In this document: positions 1 to 10,311 of the stretch, one piece after another
Layout: each line of letters begins with the position of its first letter
How positions within the stretch are numbered: the first letter of the stretch is position 1
Assembly (NCBI GenBank): GCA_905160935.1
Contig: CAJHZI010000884.1
Coordinates: 1,434,001-1,498,000 of the forward strand
Length of the DNA: 64,000 nucleotides
Origin: Enchytraeus crypticus
Lineage: Eukaryota; Annelida; Clitellata; Enchytraeida; Enchytraeidae
Direction of reading: 5' to 3'
The notes under the pieces: generated by a model
Told to the model about the DNA's origin: nothing
Databases searched by the model: none
The model's input: only the letters and a program-made list of their open reading frames with translations
Position numbers and translations under genes: made by a program

Positions 1-99
1 CTCCAGTTTTCGATTATAGTTAGTATAGAAAGGTTACATTTTGTCGATTTCAAAAGGAGATAATATTGAAAGAAGCTTTTAGTAAAATCTTAAGCTATT

Positions 100-199
100 A
101 GTAGTAAGAATTTAGGGGGGTTCGGACAAAATCGCAGTTTTAAGGCAAATTTATACATCACCATGTTTGTTTAAAGACAAATAGCCTTTTCTGCCTTGA
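100..199 (+). repeat. Left terminal inverted repeat of the Polinton
   Basis: This 100-bp segment is the reverse complement of 10726-10825 with four mismatches. It is preceded directly by the target duplication GCTATT at 94-99. The similarity stops sharply after the bases GCCTTGA. Confidence 0.95.
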
Positions 200-452
200 G
201 CATAACTTTATTATTTACATGTATATGAACTTTAAAAATAGCTGCAGCACTCGAAGTACTGTGCAGCTGAAAGTTTAATAATTAAACTGCTGGAAAAACC
301 CCAGTCACAAATTAAGCTAACCGACGGCCGCTCAACTGCTGTAAATAACATTACATGTATGTAAAGCGAAAGTAAAAGCCTACAAATGAAAGCCTATATA
401 CAAAAGCTGATACAGTTTTAATGGTATATTTACTATTAAAACTTTTAATTAA

Positions 453-860
453 TCAAATGATTGTAACTCTAAAACACCCATCAACTATCTTTCCATCGTT
501 TTTAGCATAATACATTGTATGATGGTTTGTTTTTTTACCAGCTTCATACATAGATTTGTATAGTGTAACTTCGCCGGCTTCTGTATTTTCCAATCTTACA
601 CGTTTTGGATTAATTCTTATAGTGCTTAAGCGCTCAAATTTCGGGTCTATCACTTTGTTTGGGTCTACCTCTTTTGGTGGATATTTTCTAGGTCTTCCTA
701 TTTTTATTTTAGTCTCCGCTTCTTCCTTTGGTGGGTCCATTTTTAATAGTCCATTTTCAAACGCTAAAAATAACAATTCCGTTTTTCTTGATTTTTCAGG
801 CGGTTTAATTCCAGCATTGATCAACATTTGCTTCAACTGTTTCACCGTTTGAGCTTCCAT
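453..860 (-). CDS. Polinton SAP-like/AT-hook protein, 135 aa, intact frame
   Basis: An intact 135-codon frame from ATG at 860 to the stop at 453. The N-terminus (VKQLKQML..GIKPPEKSRKTELL) has the helix-loop-helix spacing of SAP or Rho-N-like DNA-binding domains. Residues around 54-60 (GRPRKYP) form an AT-hook-like basic motif. The first 30 residues resemble the start of the polymerase reading frame at the other end of the element (MET at 10627), so the two N-termini look paralogous. It is one of the few Polinton frames here without a stop or shift. DNA binding is inferred from motif resemblance; the C-terminal half is not recognised. Confidence 0.6.
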   Translation of the reverse strand: MEAQTVKQLKQMLINAGIKPPEKSRKTELLFLAFENGLLKMDPPKEEAETKIKIGRPRKYPPKEVDPNKVIDPKFERLSTIRINPKRVRLENTEAGEVTLYKSMYEAGKKTNHHTMYYAKNDGKIVDGCFRVTII

Positions 861-1151
861 TTTATATATGTAGAAAAATAAATTTAAACCAAAATTAATA
901 TTTTATTTTAAAGTTGTCTACTTTAATTTAATTCTGTTTGCAAGTTCATGGAATGAGTATCTCCACGTATCATCGTTGAACTTTCAGCAGCTGCTGTTCA
1001 TTGCTAATACGTGTTGCTTACAGCGTGAAGTCTCCTAGCCAGGCTGCAGCAGTCGACCGCAGTCTCTGCTGCCTTATAAAAAAGTTCATATCCTACTAAC
1101 GTGTAACGTGGCAAGTAGGTCAATATACATGTACATTACGATACAGTGAAG
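861..1151. other. Non-coding spacer between divergent Polinton genes
   Basis: No reading frame is supported. The segment separates a leftward gene (453-860) from a rightward gene (1152-1828), so it probably held their divergent promoters. It contains a GC-richer patch around 1040-1070. Confidence 0.4.
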
Positions 1152-1828
1152 ATGGCTAGATTTAGGAGTACTACAGAACAAAATGATTTTGTAATGGACA
1201 CTCAAGAGCTACATCGTTTTATGATGGAATCAATACCAGTGGAAAAACGAGACTCGGTTTTGACTAAAGGAAACAGTTATATGAGAAAGTGAAGAAAGAT
1301 CTTTGACGTAAGTACAGAATCTGATATTGATACGGAACATATGGCTAAGAACGAGCGAGAGAGAATATGTAAATGTTATGAAGAGCTCAAAGAAAGTTTG
1401 GTTACTGCAAAAGGAGTAGGACTAATAAAAAATATGTTCAGCCAAGCAAAGCGGAAGATTGTTTGATCATGATCAAATCGCTAAAGAGAGAGGAAAGAGG
1501 TAAGCCTGCAGACACTAGGTTAATCCAATTTGAAATTGGATTAACGCTATACAATCTGAAAGTTTACACAAAGACAAAAAAAATGTTCAAATTGATGGCT
1601 AAAAGGGTAGGATATTCAGTGTCCTACGCCTACAAATTGATTAAACTGCATAACATATGTGTGACGTTTCCATCGATGAAGCATACAACAATTCCACTGC
1701 AAAAGCTCTTGGATAACTATGAGGATATGCTGGAATTTATTGAAGGAGACATCGATATATGGGCACTTGCACCGAATCCTTCAACGCCGGTTTTGGGTCC
1801 TACATCATCAACATCATCAGGAACATAA
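1152..1828 (+). pseudogene. Conserved Polinton protein of unknown function, broken
   Basis: The frame opens at ATG 1152 and runs to 1466 apart from one in-frame TGA at 1290-1292. Similarity to the usual Polinton protein then moves to another frame near 1459 and again near 1490, ending at the stop at 1826-1828. The best-preserved part is 1500-1760: a GKPADTR-LIQFEIGL stretch, then a YSVSYAYKLIKLHNI segment that looks like a helix-turn-helix, then a C-terminal acidic helix. Similar proteins of about 220 residues are common in arthropod Polintons by recollection; their role is unknown. At least one nonsense codon and two shifts make it a pseudogene. Confidence 0.6.
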
Positions 1829-2325
1829 TTTCTTCGTTGTATCTAATTTCAAAAGTCCTCTAACACTGAAAAGAGGCAGTTAATCTATTTTCTGGTTACC
1901 TGTTCATTTTTATATTGTGTACAGTTAATATATTGACTGCTTCATAAAGGTACTACAATTCTGAAATATGGAAAGTATAGACTACTGCACCATATGAATA
2001 TAGGAATTATACATGCGTAGGTTTTACTTTCGCTTTACAGTGACGGCTGCAGCAGCCAGCTGCTAAAGCTAAGTCTCCTTCAGGAGACCTAGCTTAATTA
2101 TGCGAAACCCTATATAAGGTCCATACCATGACGGGCATCACGTGTCAAATGAAATTGTAAAAGTTAGTAAATGACTCCATATTGAAAATTAGTATAATGG
2201 TATCAATAGAATAATCCCAATCTTAAATCAGATCATGTTAAAATAAATAAAGTCCGAAAAGGACGGACAGCTTATATCGTTATATGTTTGTAGCCTTAAT
2301 AAAAATTAATTATGTATAATAAAAA
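1829..2325. other. Non-coding Polinton interior with small inverted repeats
   Basis: No coding signal. A short hairpin (GTCTCC-TTC-AGGAGAC) lies near 2070-2090. The string TTTTACTTTCGCTTTACA near 2021 recurs inverted near 357-382, so the segments flanking the first two genes are weakly inverted relative to each other. Confidence 0.35.
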
Positions 2326-2730
2326 ATGGCAGACATAGTAGATGGTACTTTGCTTTAGATTAAAGTGAAAGCGTTTTTAACTAGAAAACTTGAATAGAGG
2401 CAAGCCGTTGTTTACAAGCTAAAACGAAAGCGAAAAATTATAAAAACACTTTCCTACACTACCGCGGTAGCTTCAATCGTAATTTCCGCAGTGCTAGCTG
2501 CAACTTCTACAGCTGTTGTAATCCCAAGTGTTGCTATAATAGTGTTATCCACTACAAGCGGTATCTTGACAGCCTTCGCCAATAAATTTAATTTTCAAGC
2601 TAAAAGCAATAAATTAAATGCAGAAATTGAAAAACTAAATAAACTTAATGAAAGATTTGTTTTTGTTCTCAGTTGTAACGGAAATCTTACCGAGGCAGCC
2701 TATAATCAGATTATTTCTGAATTCGCATAG
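2326..2730 (+). pseudogene. Polinton small membrane protein, broken
   Basis: The frame opens at ATG 2326 and continues to the stop at 2730, interrupted by two in-frame TAG codons in the first 40 codons. After a basic stretch (KLKRKRKI) there is a long hydrophobic, Ala/Val/Ile/Ser/Thr-rich segment encoded at about 2455-2580 that would form one or two membrane helices. A short amphipathic helix rich in Asn and Lys follows, then a conserved-looking tail (SCNGNLTE..YNQIISEF). This architecture matches an uncharacterised membrane protein often found in Polintons; the role is unknown. Confidence 0.55.
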
Positions 2731-2783
2731 AATTTGTTAATACATTTATTAACGAATTTAAATATCGCAATGAACGGTTACGC

Positions 2784-3740
2784 TTACATCTCAAACTTAA
2801 CTAGCAGTGAATCTGAAAAGTAATGAAATCCTAAATCAACAAACGTTAAATTTTTTCGTAATATTGATTTCCAGTCTAAATTCTTTCGATCTGGGTCTAG
2901 ATCTCTTAGAAGTTTTGAAATGAATCGCCTAATTTTCATTAAAGGTGTTGCTATTAATTTAGCACGAAATAGATTTATTTCCAAATCCATAAACATATTT
3001 CTCGGTAGTTCTTCAATTATTGCTAAAAGTGAACATTTCAAATCAGTCGTAAAAACTGAAAGAATTCCTTCCACGTCAGAATTAATTTCTTCATCATTAA
3101 ATAATTTAAGATATTCTAAGGTTATATTTTGCAAATGATTATATTTCCTTAGAAATATTTTGTTGAATTTATTTTGTAGGCCTTGTTCTTCAGAATATTT
3201 TATCATACTGGTCAATGCATGAAAACAAATTGCCATTATTTTTTTCAAATCAACATTATCTTTCATGCTAGCAATCTGTAGATACTTTTTGTTTAGCTTA
3301 TCAAATTTTTCACTTGGGAAACCAACATTAAAAATTAAATTAAATTATGCTTCATATCTAAATCTCGGTTCATTGAACCACCATTCACACTGAGTTTCGT
3401 ATCAATATTGTTTTGTAGAGCAATGTCATTAGCAACTACGTTTTGTTCTACTTCTTTTAGGATGTCTACTCTCAAATGTTCACCAAATTCGTTAACATAA
3501 CGATCGCAGTACTCTTTTGTGAATCTGCACATCGGTTTCTGGAGGGTGTTTAACATTTAAAATTCTATTATTGCTCATATTAATGTCTCCAGTGATTTCT
3601 CCTCCAGTTTTATCAACTTTTATACTGTCGAGCTTATCAACAAGATTGACAATAGGCCTGAAAACTGAGTCTACATGCTTCATCAAATCGCCAGTACTTG
3701 AATGTGATTTACTAACGCCAGTTTTCGATATAGTACTCAT
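2784..3740 (-). pseudogene. Polinton fibre-like protein with repeated GG-x-DxDM-N-I motif, broken
   Basis: Three minus-strand frames join into one gene starting at ATG 3740 and ending at 2784. Shifts lie near 3520 and near 3340. The N-terminal part has KTGGEITGDINMSNNRI followed by a KEY-type segment. A second copy, VNGGSMNRDLDMKHN, follows about 60 residues later. Glycine-x-(D)-I/L-D/N-M-x-x-N-x-I followed by a K-x-Y segment is a repeat motif of phage and virus tail fibres, so a receptor-binding or fibre role is plausible. The C-terminal 160 residues (2784-3266) are intact but unrecognised. It stands head-to-head with the pVI-like gene. Confidence 0.5.
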
Positions 3741-3854
3741 AAAAATTTAAATGTTATATAAAAAATGTTATAGTATATAAACTATGTTCTAACGTTGACT
3801 AAAGGTCAACTCCGAAAACTAGAGAGCGCATGCGATCACGATAGAGAGGTTGAA

Positions 3855-4337
3855 ATGCGAATATCAAAAAAGAATTTATCGGGTAATGTGAATCTTCCTC
3901 TAACCGAAACTCAAATTGAAAAAATATAAATGGCTACGTCAGGAATAGAATTGTGTCTGAGCAGAGCACAATTAAAGTACATGAAAAGGAATGGAGAATT
4001 CCTTCCGTTGTTGGCAGCAGCCATTCCTGCCGTTTTGGGAGCAATAGGTGGATTGGAAGGTGGAATTAGCTCCACAGTAAACTCGACTAGACAGACAAAT
4101 GAATTGAAAATACATAATCAAGAATTGGAAAATATAACCAAACAACAACTCGGCGCAGGCTTACTCAGCGACACACTAGCTCCAATTCCGGTTGCAGGGA
4201 AAATGCTTTCGAATGTGTTCAAGAAATTTGGACTCGGTGGATGTGTCCAGAATTTGAAAGGAGCTCGGTGGGGTAATGGATTATATCTACAGAGAACAGG
4301 ATCAGGTCCTTTTTTAGCGCGACATGGGGAGGCATAA
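3855..4337 (+). pseudogene. pVI-like minor capsid/membrane-active protein, broken
   Basis: ATG at 3855 opens a frame that meets one TAA at 3927-3929 and continues to the stop at 4337. After a basic N-terminus with two LT/LS-x-TQ/AQ-like repeats comes a hydrophobic, glycine-rich helix (LLAAAIPAVLGAIGG) of the kind found in adenovirus pVI and its Polinton counterparts. The C-terminus has the family's glycine-rich GNGLYL and GSGPFL repeats. The last residues are out of frame: the usual tail can be seen in another frame up to about 4373. It lies directly before, and overlaps, the protease, the usual Polinton order. Confidence 0.55.
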
Positions 4338-4369
4338 ACTTCCTCCAATTTCTAAAATCGTTCCAAACC

Positions 4370-4771
4370 ATTAAACCGCTAAGTAATTTTGGTATAATAG
4401 AAAAATGCAAAGAGTTGAAAATTAAACATTTCAAAGGTGTATGCATGCGTGATGAATTGAAAGGATCGATTAGTAACAATGAAAATTTAATTCTTAATAT
4501 TGACGACAGCTCCGGAAACGGAACACATTGGACATGCGTCTACAGAAAAGATGGTAAATGTTTATATTTTGATAGCTACGGTTTCGTGCCTCCTTTAGAA
4601 GTTCAGCATTATTGTAAAGGAAAAGAAAATTATTACAACACATTCAAAATTCAAGCACCGAACGAAGTCATCTGCGGTCATTACTGCATTTATGTGCTTT
4701 ATAAACTGAATAATTGGATTCTATTTAAGGATGTATTAGATGAATTACACGAAAGAAAGAATTTAAAATAA
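4370..4771 (+). pseudogene. Adenovirus-type cysteine protease (adenain-like), start lost
   Basis: The frame is open through the whole domain to the stop at 4771. Visible are the His motif (GTHWTCVYR), the acidic motif (YFDSYG) and the catalytic Cys motif (VICGHYCIYVL), in the order expected for the Polinton/adenovirus maturation protease that cleaves capsid proteins. About 130 codons is close to a full domain. No ATG lies at the expected start: the frame is open upstream into the pVI-like gene, and ATT stands near 4370. The catalytic region looks intact but the gene probably cannot start normally. Confidence 0.8.
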
Positions 4772-4793
4772 TAACTACTGAATTAAAAGAGAC

Positions 4794-5536
4794 ATGGTAG
4801 ACTTGAATACTGACTATTCGGAAATTTTTCAGAAAATTTACGGTAGCAACTATGAGAGCAAACACCATGATATATTTCCTAAAAATATATTGATGATACT
4901 ACCTGGCAGCACAGGTTGCGGTAAAACAAATCTTATGATGAACTTTATTATGAAAAAATAGCGCATTACGACGATATTACGGTGTACACAAGAGCACCAG
5001 AAACAAGGACACCAGATCAAGACGCGTATAAATTCCTTCGAGATTGCAATGATGTAGCTAAAAAGAAATCCAAAGCAGGTAAAGATATTGTTACTTTTCA
5101 CAATCCAGATGATGGAATTGCTCATCCTTCTGAACTCGATATGAATAAAACACATGTTGTAATATTTGATGACGTCATGAATAAAATCAAAAGGTAATGA
5201 CAGATAATTTATTTTTGTCAAGGTAGACATAATAATGCTAATGTATTCTATTTATGTCAGAGCAAACATAAACTGAAAAAACATGGCATACGTCAAAATG
5301 CTTATATTTTTATTTTATTTCAACATGATAGGAAGTCGTTGGAATATTTTTATGAAACACACGTATCGGGAGACATGTCATTAAAAGAGTTTGAAAAAAT
5401 CTGTAAAGAAGCGTGGAGAAGAAAGCATGGTTTCATTGTTATAAATCTTTGGGAAGAACCTGAATGTGGTCGCTATATCTTAAATTATATTATAATTGAC
5501 ATACCTGAACAGTACTTAAAAATAGATAATACATAA
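4794..5536 (+). pseudogene. Packaging ATPase (FtsK/HerA-type, A32-like), broken
   Basis: ATG 4794 starts a frame with a clean Walker A motif (GSTGCGKT). It hits TAG at 4959; the coding signal resumes in another frame with YDDITVYTR. Walker B (HVVIFDDVM) lies near 5155-5180. Two adjacent in-frame stops (TAA TGA) follow at 5195-5200. The same frame then continues through GRHNNANVFYLCQS and HVSGDMS to the stop at 5536. This order matches the genome-packaging ATPase of Polintons and related viruses. One frameshift and one double stop inactivate it. Confidence 0.85.
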
Positions 5537-5640
5537 TAATACCTAAAATTCTTAAAAATACTATAAAAAAACATAATAATACATAAAAATACATAAAATA
5601 CATAAAAATTCATAATAAACAATATTATGTGTGTAATAAA

Positions 5641-6503
5641 ATGATGAAGGAGTTTGATATTAACCGGTTTATAAAAGCCAAGAACCAAGTCAAACAAATG
5701 TTTCGGAATGACATACTTGACAATCAACGGGTATATGAGAGCCAAGCAAAATTATTCAAACCTTTAATTGACACTACAAGAAAAACAGCTAAAACTCTAG
5801 AACAACAGATTGTCGACGATAGACAAAATCTGAACAACGTTTTAGTTTCCTTCACTAATGAATTGATGCGTGCAAATAGCCAGAGAAAGGCGATACAGGA
5901 TATACCATTTTATGATTCGCCAATTCCTGAACGAGAATCCACACCGAAAAAGGATCCTTTAATTATTAAATTAGACAAGAACCTCAATGAAAGTGATCGA
6001 GAGAATCTAGATCTGCTCGACCTGAAGCTTCCAAGTGAAGTGTACGAAAACAACGAAATAGAAGCAACATTGAAGGAGATTCAAACACATAATAGACGAG
6101 TAGGACAGTTCTTGGGAAATAACAGTAAAAAGAGTGCAGCTGAGAAAATGATATGCGAGTCTCAACAGAAGACACTGGAAAAGTACAAGAGCATATTGAC
6201 AAAGGTAAAAGCAGGGAGCGAGCTCGTCGGCGAAGGATTAAAGAAGAAAATGAAGAGAAAGCTTGTAATGCCTGTCGGTAAACAAAAGCGTGGTAGAGGT
6301 AGGCCTAATACAGACCAGGTTATAATTTATGAAAGCCCAGATCAATTAGTTCATCTACTGGATGAAATCTTGCGGCTTCACGTGCTGGAAACAATAGAGT
6401 ATACAATACGGCAGTTGGTATTTTGGATGAGTTATTAAAAGTTAGAGCAATCACCAAAGAGGTATATGATATTATATATAGAAATAATTTTAAAGTTATA
6501 TAA
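5641..6503 (+). pseudogene. Conserved basic Polinton protein (GRGRP motif), frameshifted
   Basis: The likely start is ATG 5641. The frame is intact for about 240 codons: a charged coiled-coil-like N-terminal half, a Ser/Pro/Glu-rich middle, then a basic motif (KQKRGRGRPNTDQV). Near 6370 the coding signal moves to another frame, giving ILDELLKVRAITKEVYDIIY and the stop at 6501-6503. This protein usually lies between the ATPase and the minor capsid gene in Polintons, as here; its function is not established. The single frameshift replaces the last 40 or so residues. Confidence 0.6.
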
Positions 6504-6504
6504 A

Positions 6505-7195
6505 ATGAATAAATTAACTCTATCGAGTAGGTCAACAGATTTCACTACAAATCGCAATCCTCCAATTGCATTGGATCGAGAAAAAATCTACGAAATTGCA
6601 TTTAAAAAACTGAACACGTACAATTCGATACCTAACATCACGGAAGCCAACAATGAATTTAAATATTCCGCCGATGGCGGAAGTACTTGAAAAATAATCA
6701 CACTTTCAAGAGGAGCTTACGAATTAAGAGATATTAACGCTGCGATTCAAAGGGTAATGCAGGCAAACGGCGATTGGGATGCAATCAATGACAAAAATTA
6801 TACAAACATAAGTCATTTAATTTTCAAGACAATTCTGATTATATCACACGAAAAGTTCATGGTTGAGTTTGGATTGGAAAATTCGATAGGGCTTACTCTA
6901 GGCTTCACCGATGAAAAACTAGCATATGGAATTCATCAATCTCCTAACTTAATCGATTTAGACAAAGTCAATTCGATTCATGTACATTGCGATATAGCCG
7001 GTGGTAGCTACATTAACGGTGAGAAATCTAATGAGATTCATACGTTCACCCAAAGCGTAAATCGAGGCTTTAAGATAATAAAGAAACCTAAACCTCAATT
7101 GGTATTTCAACCAATTGTTAAAAAAATTAAGAAATCCATAGAATACGTAAACCTGCAGTTGACTGCTCAAGACAACAAACTTATCGATCTGATGG
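6505..7195 (+). pseudogene. Probable minor capsid (penton-type) protein, broken and 3'-truncated
   Basis: ATG 6505 starts two bases after the previous gene. Recognisable family features are RSTDFTTNRNPPI near the start, NTYNSIPNITEANNEF and LSRGAYELRDI, then a beta-rich body with GSYINGEKSNEI and GFKIIKKPK. One in-frame TGA at 6688-6690 breaks the frame. The C-terminus ends at the deletion junction near 7195: the final codons to 7245 are antisense polymerase sequence. I recognise this as the conserved roughly 230-residue Polinton capsid-region protein; assigning it to the penton role is inference. Confidence 0.55.
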
Positions 7196-7210
7196 TTTTC
7201 GCTGCAGATT
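7190..7210. other. Internal deletion junction of the Polinton
   Basis: On the + strand the minor-capsid frame loses its expected C-terminus here. On the - strand the polymerase B frame stops resembling its family here, soon after FPKPMIFDE. The two genes should be separated by the major capsid gene and most of the polymerase, so several kilobases were lost. Confidence 0.6.
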
Positions 7211-8448
7211 CATCGAATATCATTGGTTTAGGAAACTTGAACTGATTGTATATTTCTTTAATATTTTTCTCTAACTCGTCAAAGAATATTTGAGAAACAT
7301 CATCATCCTCATTCTTTGCAGTAAAAGTGACTGGAGCTTACGAGTAAATGCTGTCATCAAAACACTTGATGTAATAGCAGAATGAACTAGGTGTATGCTT
7401 TTGGTATCGGTTAGTGTATGTATCAATAGGTTTTATGAATGACTCAAAATCTGCATAGACGATGAATGGCACTCTCATGGATTTTTTATAATGTCCCAAT
7501 TTCTTAAACGTTCCAGGTTTAGATAACTCTATTTTTTGAGCGTCATGCTGTGAGCAGTATTCATTGTGATTATTAAGAGCATCTTTACTTGCAGAACCAT
7601 TTAAGCATCTCCGACAGTAATGCATTGCATAGTGATTTCCCTTTAATGACATCAATCTATTAAAGTTCTTAATCCAACAGTAATGATTAATCTCATCTTC
7701 TGAAATTAGTAACAAATCTACTGCGTTTTGACTATTGTATGTTGAAATTCTTAATGGTATTATTTCTTTTCCCCACGCCCATAGCTTTTCATATCCAAAC
7801 ACATGAATAGAAATATTATTATTTTTAAAATTTTATCTATATCTTTCCACCCTGCAGGAAACTCAACCCCATTCCAATTAAATTCTTCAGCCTTTTTCTT
7901 TAATTCTTTATCAATGCACTCTGGATGTATTTCTTTACTATTTAAGGCTCTAGCTATACACCACTTGAAACACTGATTGTCCTCATTCTTCATATTTATT
8001 ATGACCTTTTTGGCAGCCAATTTTTCAGGAACTTGAATATAGGAGCTACCCCTGAGTGGCTTGTATTCTACGGTATTGATTTCTAATTTCAACACCCTGC
8101 GATATCTCCAATTACTACCCCGCATCTGAAAATTAGTCATTGACTAGCATTTTGCCTTTCGCCTTTCCAAACACCTCTGCTGTATTTGTGGCAGGTAGAA
8201 TTATTTCATTTTTAGAGAGAAAAGGAGCGTCATATATTTCCTCCGACTTTAAATCAACCTTCTCCATTGTACATGTAAGTGTTAGATTAACTTTTGTCTG
8301 AGAATTTTTATTTAATACTTTTAACACTTGCAGCTGAATACTGCTTAGAAATGACACAGCATCAACTCCAGCTCTACCGTCAATGAAGTATTTCTTTGTG
8401 AATCCTTTTAATGCTGATTTGGTTTCTATAACTTCATATTTGTTTGTC
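7205..8448 (-). pseudogene. Protein-primed DNA polymerase B, N-terminal and exonuclease part, broken
   Basis: Minus-strand frames 8133-8448, 7760-8140 and 7205-7802 are consecutive pieces of Polinton PolB. Landmarks in order: KSALKGFTKKY and DAVSFLSS; GSNWRYRRVLKLEI with PLRGSSYI; NMKNEDNQCFKWC; PLRIS; paired Cys/His motifs (HYCWIK, YCRRCLNG, HNEYC); and Exo I of the 3'-5' exonuclease (FIVYADFES, catalytic Asp and Glu). Frameshifts lie near 8135 and 7785, and a stop follows FDDSIYS at about 7340. All polymerase motifs are missing because of the deletion near 7.2 kb. The N-terminus continues at 10312-10627 beyond the nested transposon. Confidence 0.85.
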
Positions 8449-8451
8449 TTA

Positions 8452-8745
8452 AAGTGGCCGTACACGATACGATTTATCTGTACAGATAAATTGTACAATA
8501 AATCTGTTTCGTCCACACACGGTCAAATTTATTGTACAATTTATTGTACAATTTATCTGTACAGATAAATTGTACAATAAATCTGTATCGCCCACACACG
8601 GTCAAATTTATCTGCTCAGATAAATCTGTACAGATACATCTGAACAGATATTTTGGCCACACACGATCAAATTTATCTACCGATAAAACTGACGCTCGCC
8701 CATACACGGTCAAATTTAACTGTTCAGATATCTGAACAGTTATGC
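8452..8745. repeat. Left palindrome-rich arm of the nested transposon
   Basis: Repeated modules of a CACACACGGTCAAATTTA-type spacer followed by palindromes centred on TGTACA (ATTTATCTGTACAGATAAAT) or TTGTACAATAAATTGTACAA. Several copies alternate orientation. The right arm at 9985-10308 carries the same modules inverted. Confidence 0.85.
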
Positions 8746-9117
8746 TAATTAGCTGTCAATCATTTCCAATCTGTAGAGCACGTGATTAATAGCAGTCAAC
8801 CAACATCTACATTCCACAGTACGTATTACGGCGGGATTTAGCGCACTTGGTTTATTTGCGCGTAATTTATCGAAGTTAAGCTACAACGACCTCGGTTAGT
8901 ACTTTGTGGGTGACGACCTTGGAAGACCGAGTGTTAACAGCTTATGAAGGAAAATATTCCAGGGTGCTGAAATGTTATTCTTAGATCCGTGCCGGCTGCA
9001 ATTGAAGCGCCATCAAAAGGTAACGATTAGTAATAAGTTTATAATAACCATGGAGAGGAAGGAGGAAATGAGCCTTAAACAAGCAGCTGTGCTTCCTGAC
9101 CCAGTATGCCGTTATTT

Positions 9118-9121
9118 ATAA

Positions 9122-9170
<49 letters not shown>
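9118..9170. repeat. (TA)n microsatellite inside the nested transposon
   Basis: A run of TA dinucleotides with few interruptions. It is followed at 9405-9500 by a degenerate ATC/TCA trinucleotide tract. Confidence 0.9.
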
Positions 9171-9984
9171 TATATATACATGTATATATACATATTGGTA
9201 TGTACGTATATATGGCGCCTATATTGGCTACATGAAATATATCCGGATCAATTATTGGACAGGTTTTCTATTTATAAGCAGTAGTAATAGAGATGGATCG
9301 AAAACGAAAGGCGAGTGCATACGTTGTCTTATTAGCTAAATAACATCGGGAAGATATAACTAGTAATAGCACTTAAGCATCGTATCTTGATAGTAATTAT
9401 ACATAAATATCATCATCATCAAAATTATTATCATCATCATCTTCATCATTATCATCATCATTTTCATACATCATTATCATCATAATTATTGTAATCATCA
9501 TCATCTACATCGTCATAATTCTACGGACTAGTAATTGAGAGAGGACTCTTAATTATATATAGACTCCTTTTTAATGGGCCTTTGTTGGACCTGTTTATTG
9601 ATCGTTCATTAAAGAGAGAGAATATAAAAGCGCGGTAAAATAAGTGAATTATGTAAATAATTGATGTAAAATAAATGAATGTGATAAAAATTCGCTTAAT
9701 TCTGATATTTTTCGTTGAGATATTTATATTGCCGTATACATTTGTTACAATGATTTCTTATAAACTTTAATTAGCTTAATGAAAGAGTTCAATATGGAAA
9801 TTTAATTGTGATGCATATTTTTTATTATTAATTCTACTTGTCAAAAGTAATGGCATTGCATTACTATTATATAGGCCTACTTTTATCTTAATTAAACAAC
9901 TCTACATCAATAAGCTTAGGCCGGCAAGCGTGCCAGAAGTCATTGTGGGCGGAGCATGTCGACAAACTTATTGTGCAATAAATT

Positions 9985-10308
9985 TGTTGATCGTCCACAC
10001 ACGATACGATTTAACTGTTCAGATATCTGAACAGTTAAATTGGATGGTTTTCCCGACAGTTTTGAAAACTGACACTCGTCAGTTATATTGTACAATATTG
10101 GCCACACACGGTCAGTTATATTGTACAATTTATTGTACAATTTATCTGTACAGATAAATCGTATCCTTTTTTGGCAGTCAAGGTCATCAGTTCTCTCGTC
10201 AGTTTTCCCGTCAGTTTTGCACACACACGATCAAATTTATTGTACAATTTATTGTGCAATTTATCTGTACAGATAAATTGTACAATAAATTATCGTGTAT
10301 GGCCACTG
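9985..10308. repeat. Right palindrome-rich arm of the nested transposon
   Basis: Same palindromic modules as 8452-8745 with the outer end inverted. It additionally has short direct repeats of the type CCGTCAGTTTT. The spacing between modules differs from the left arm. Confidence 0.8.
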
Positions 10309-10311
10309 TTA

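Larger units (their letters stand above)
8452..10308. mobile_element. Nested non-autonomous DNA transposon, PIF/Harbinger-like by TSD
   Basis: Ends are inverted (AAGTGGCCGTACACGATA on the left; complement of TATCGTGTATGGCCACTG on the right) and flanked by TTA at 8449-8451 and 10309-10311. Removing the element plus one TTA restores a continuous polymerase frame across the site, which confirms the borders. A 3-bp TWA duplication is typical of PIF/Harbinger, but no transposase is encoded, so the superfamily is inference. Both arms (8452-8745 and about 9985-10308) are built from nested palindromes; the middle holds AT and TCA simple repeats and no gene. Confidence 0.8.

Noticed and set aside
4118-4479. 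Minus-strand frames over the pVI-like and protease genes
   Set aside because: Shadows of the + strand genes.
8452-10308. Repeats separated by short unique spacers, CRISPR-like at first sight
   Set aside because: The repeats are palindromic modules in both orientations within inverted arms, and the host is a eukaryote; it is a transposon.
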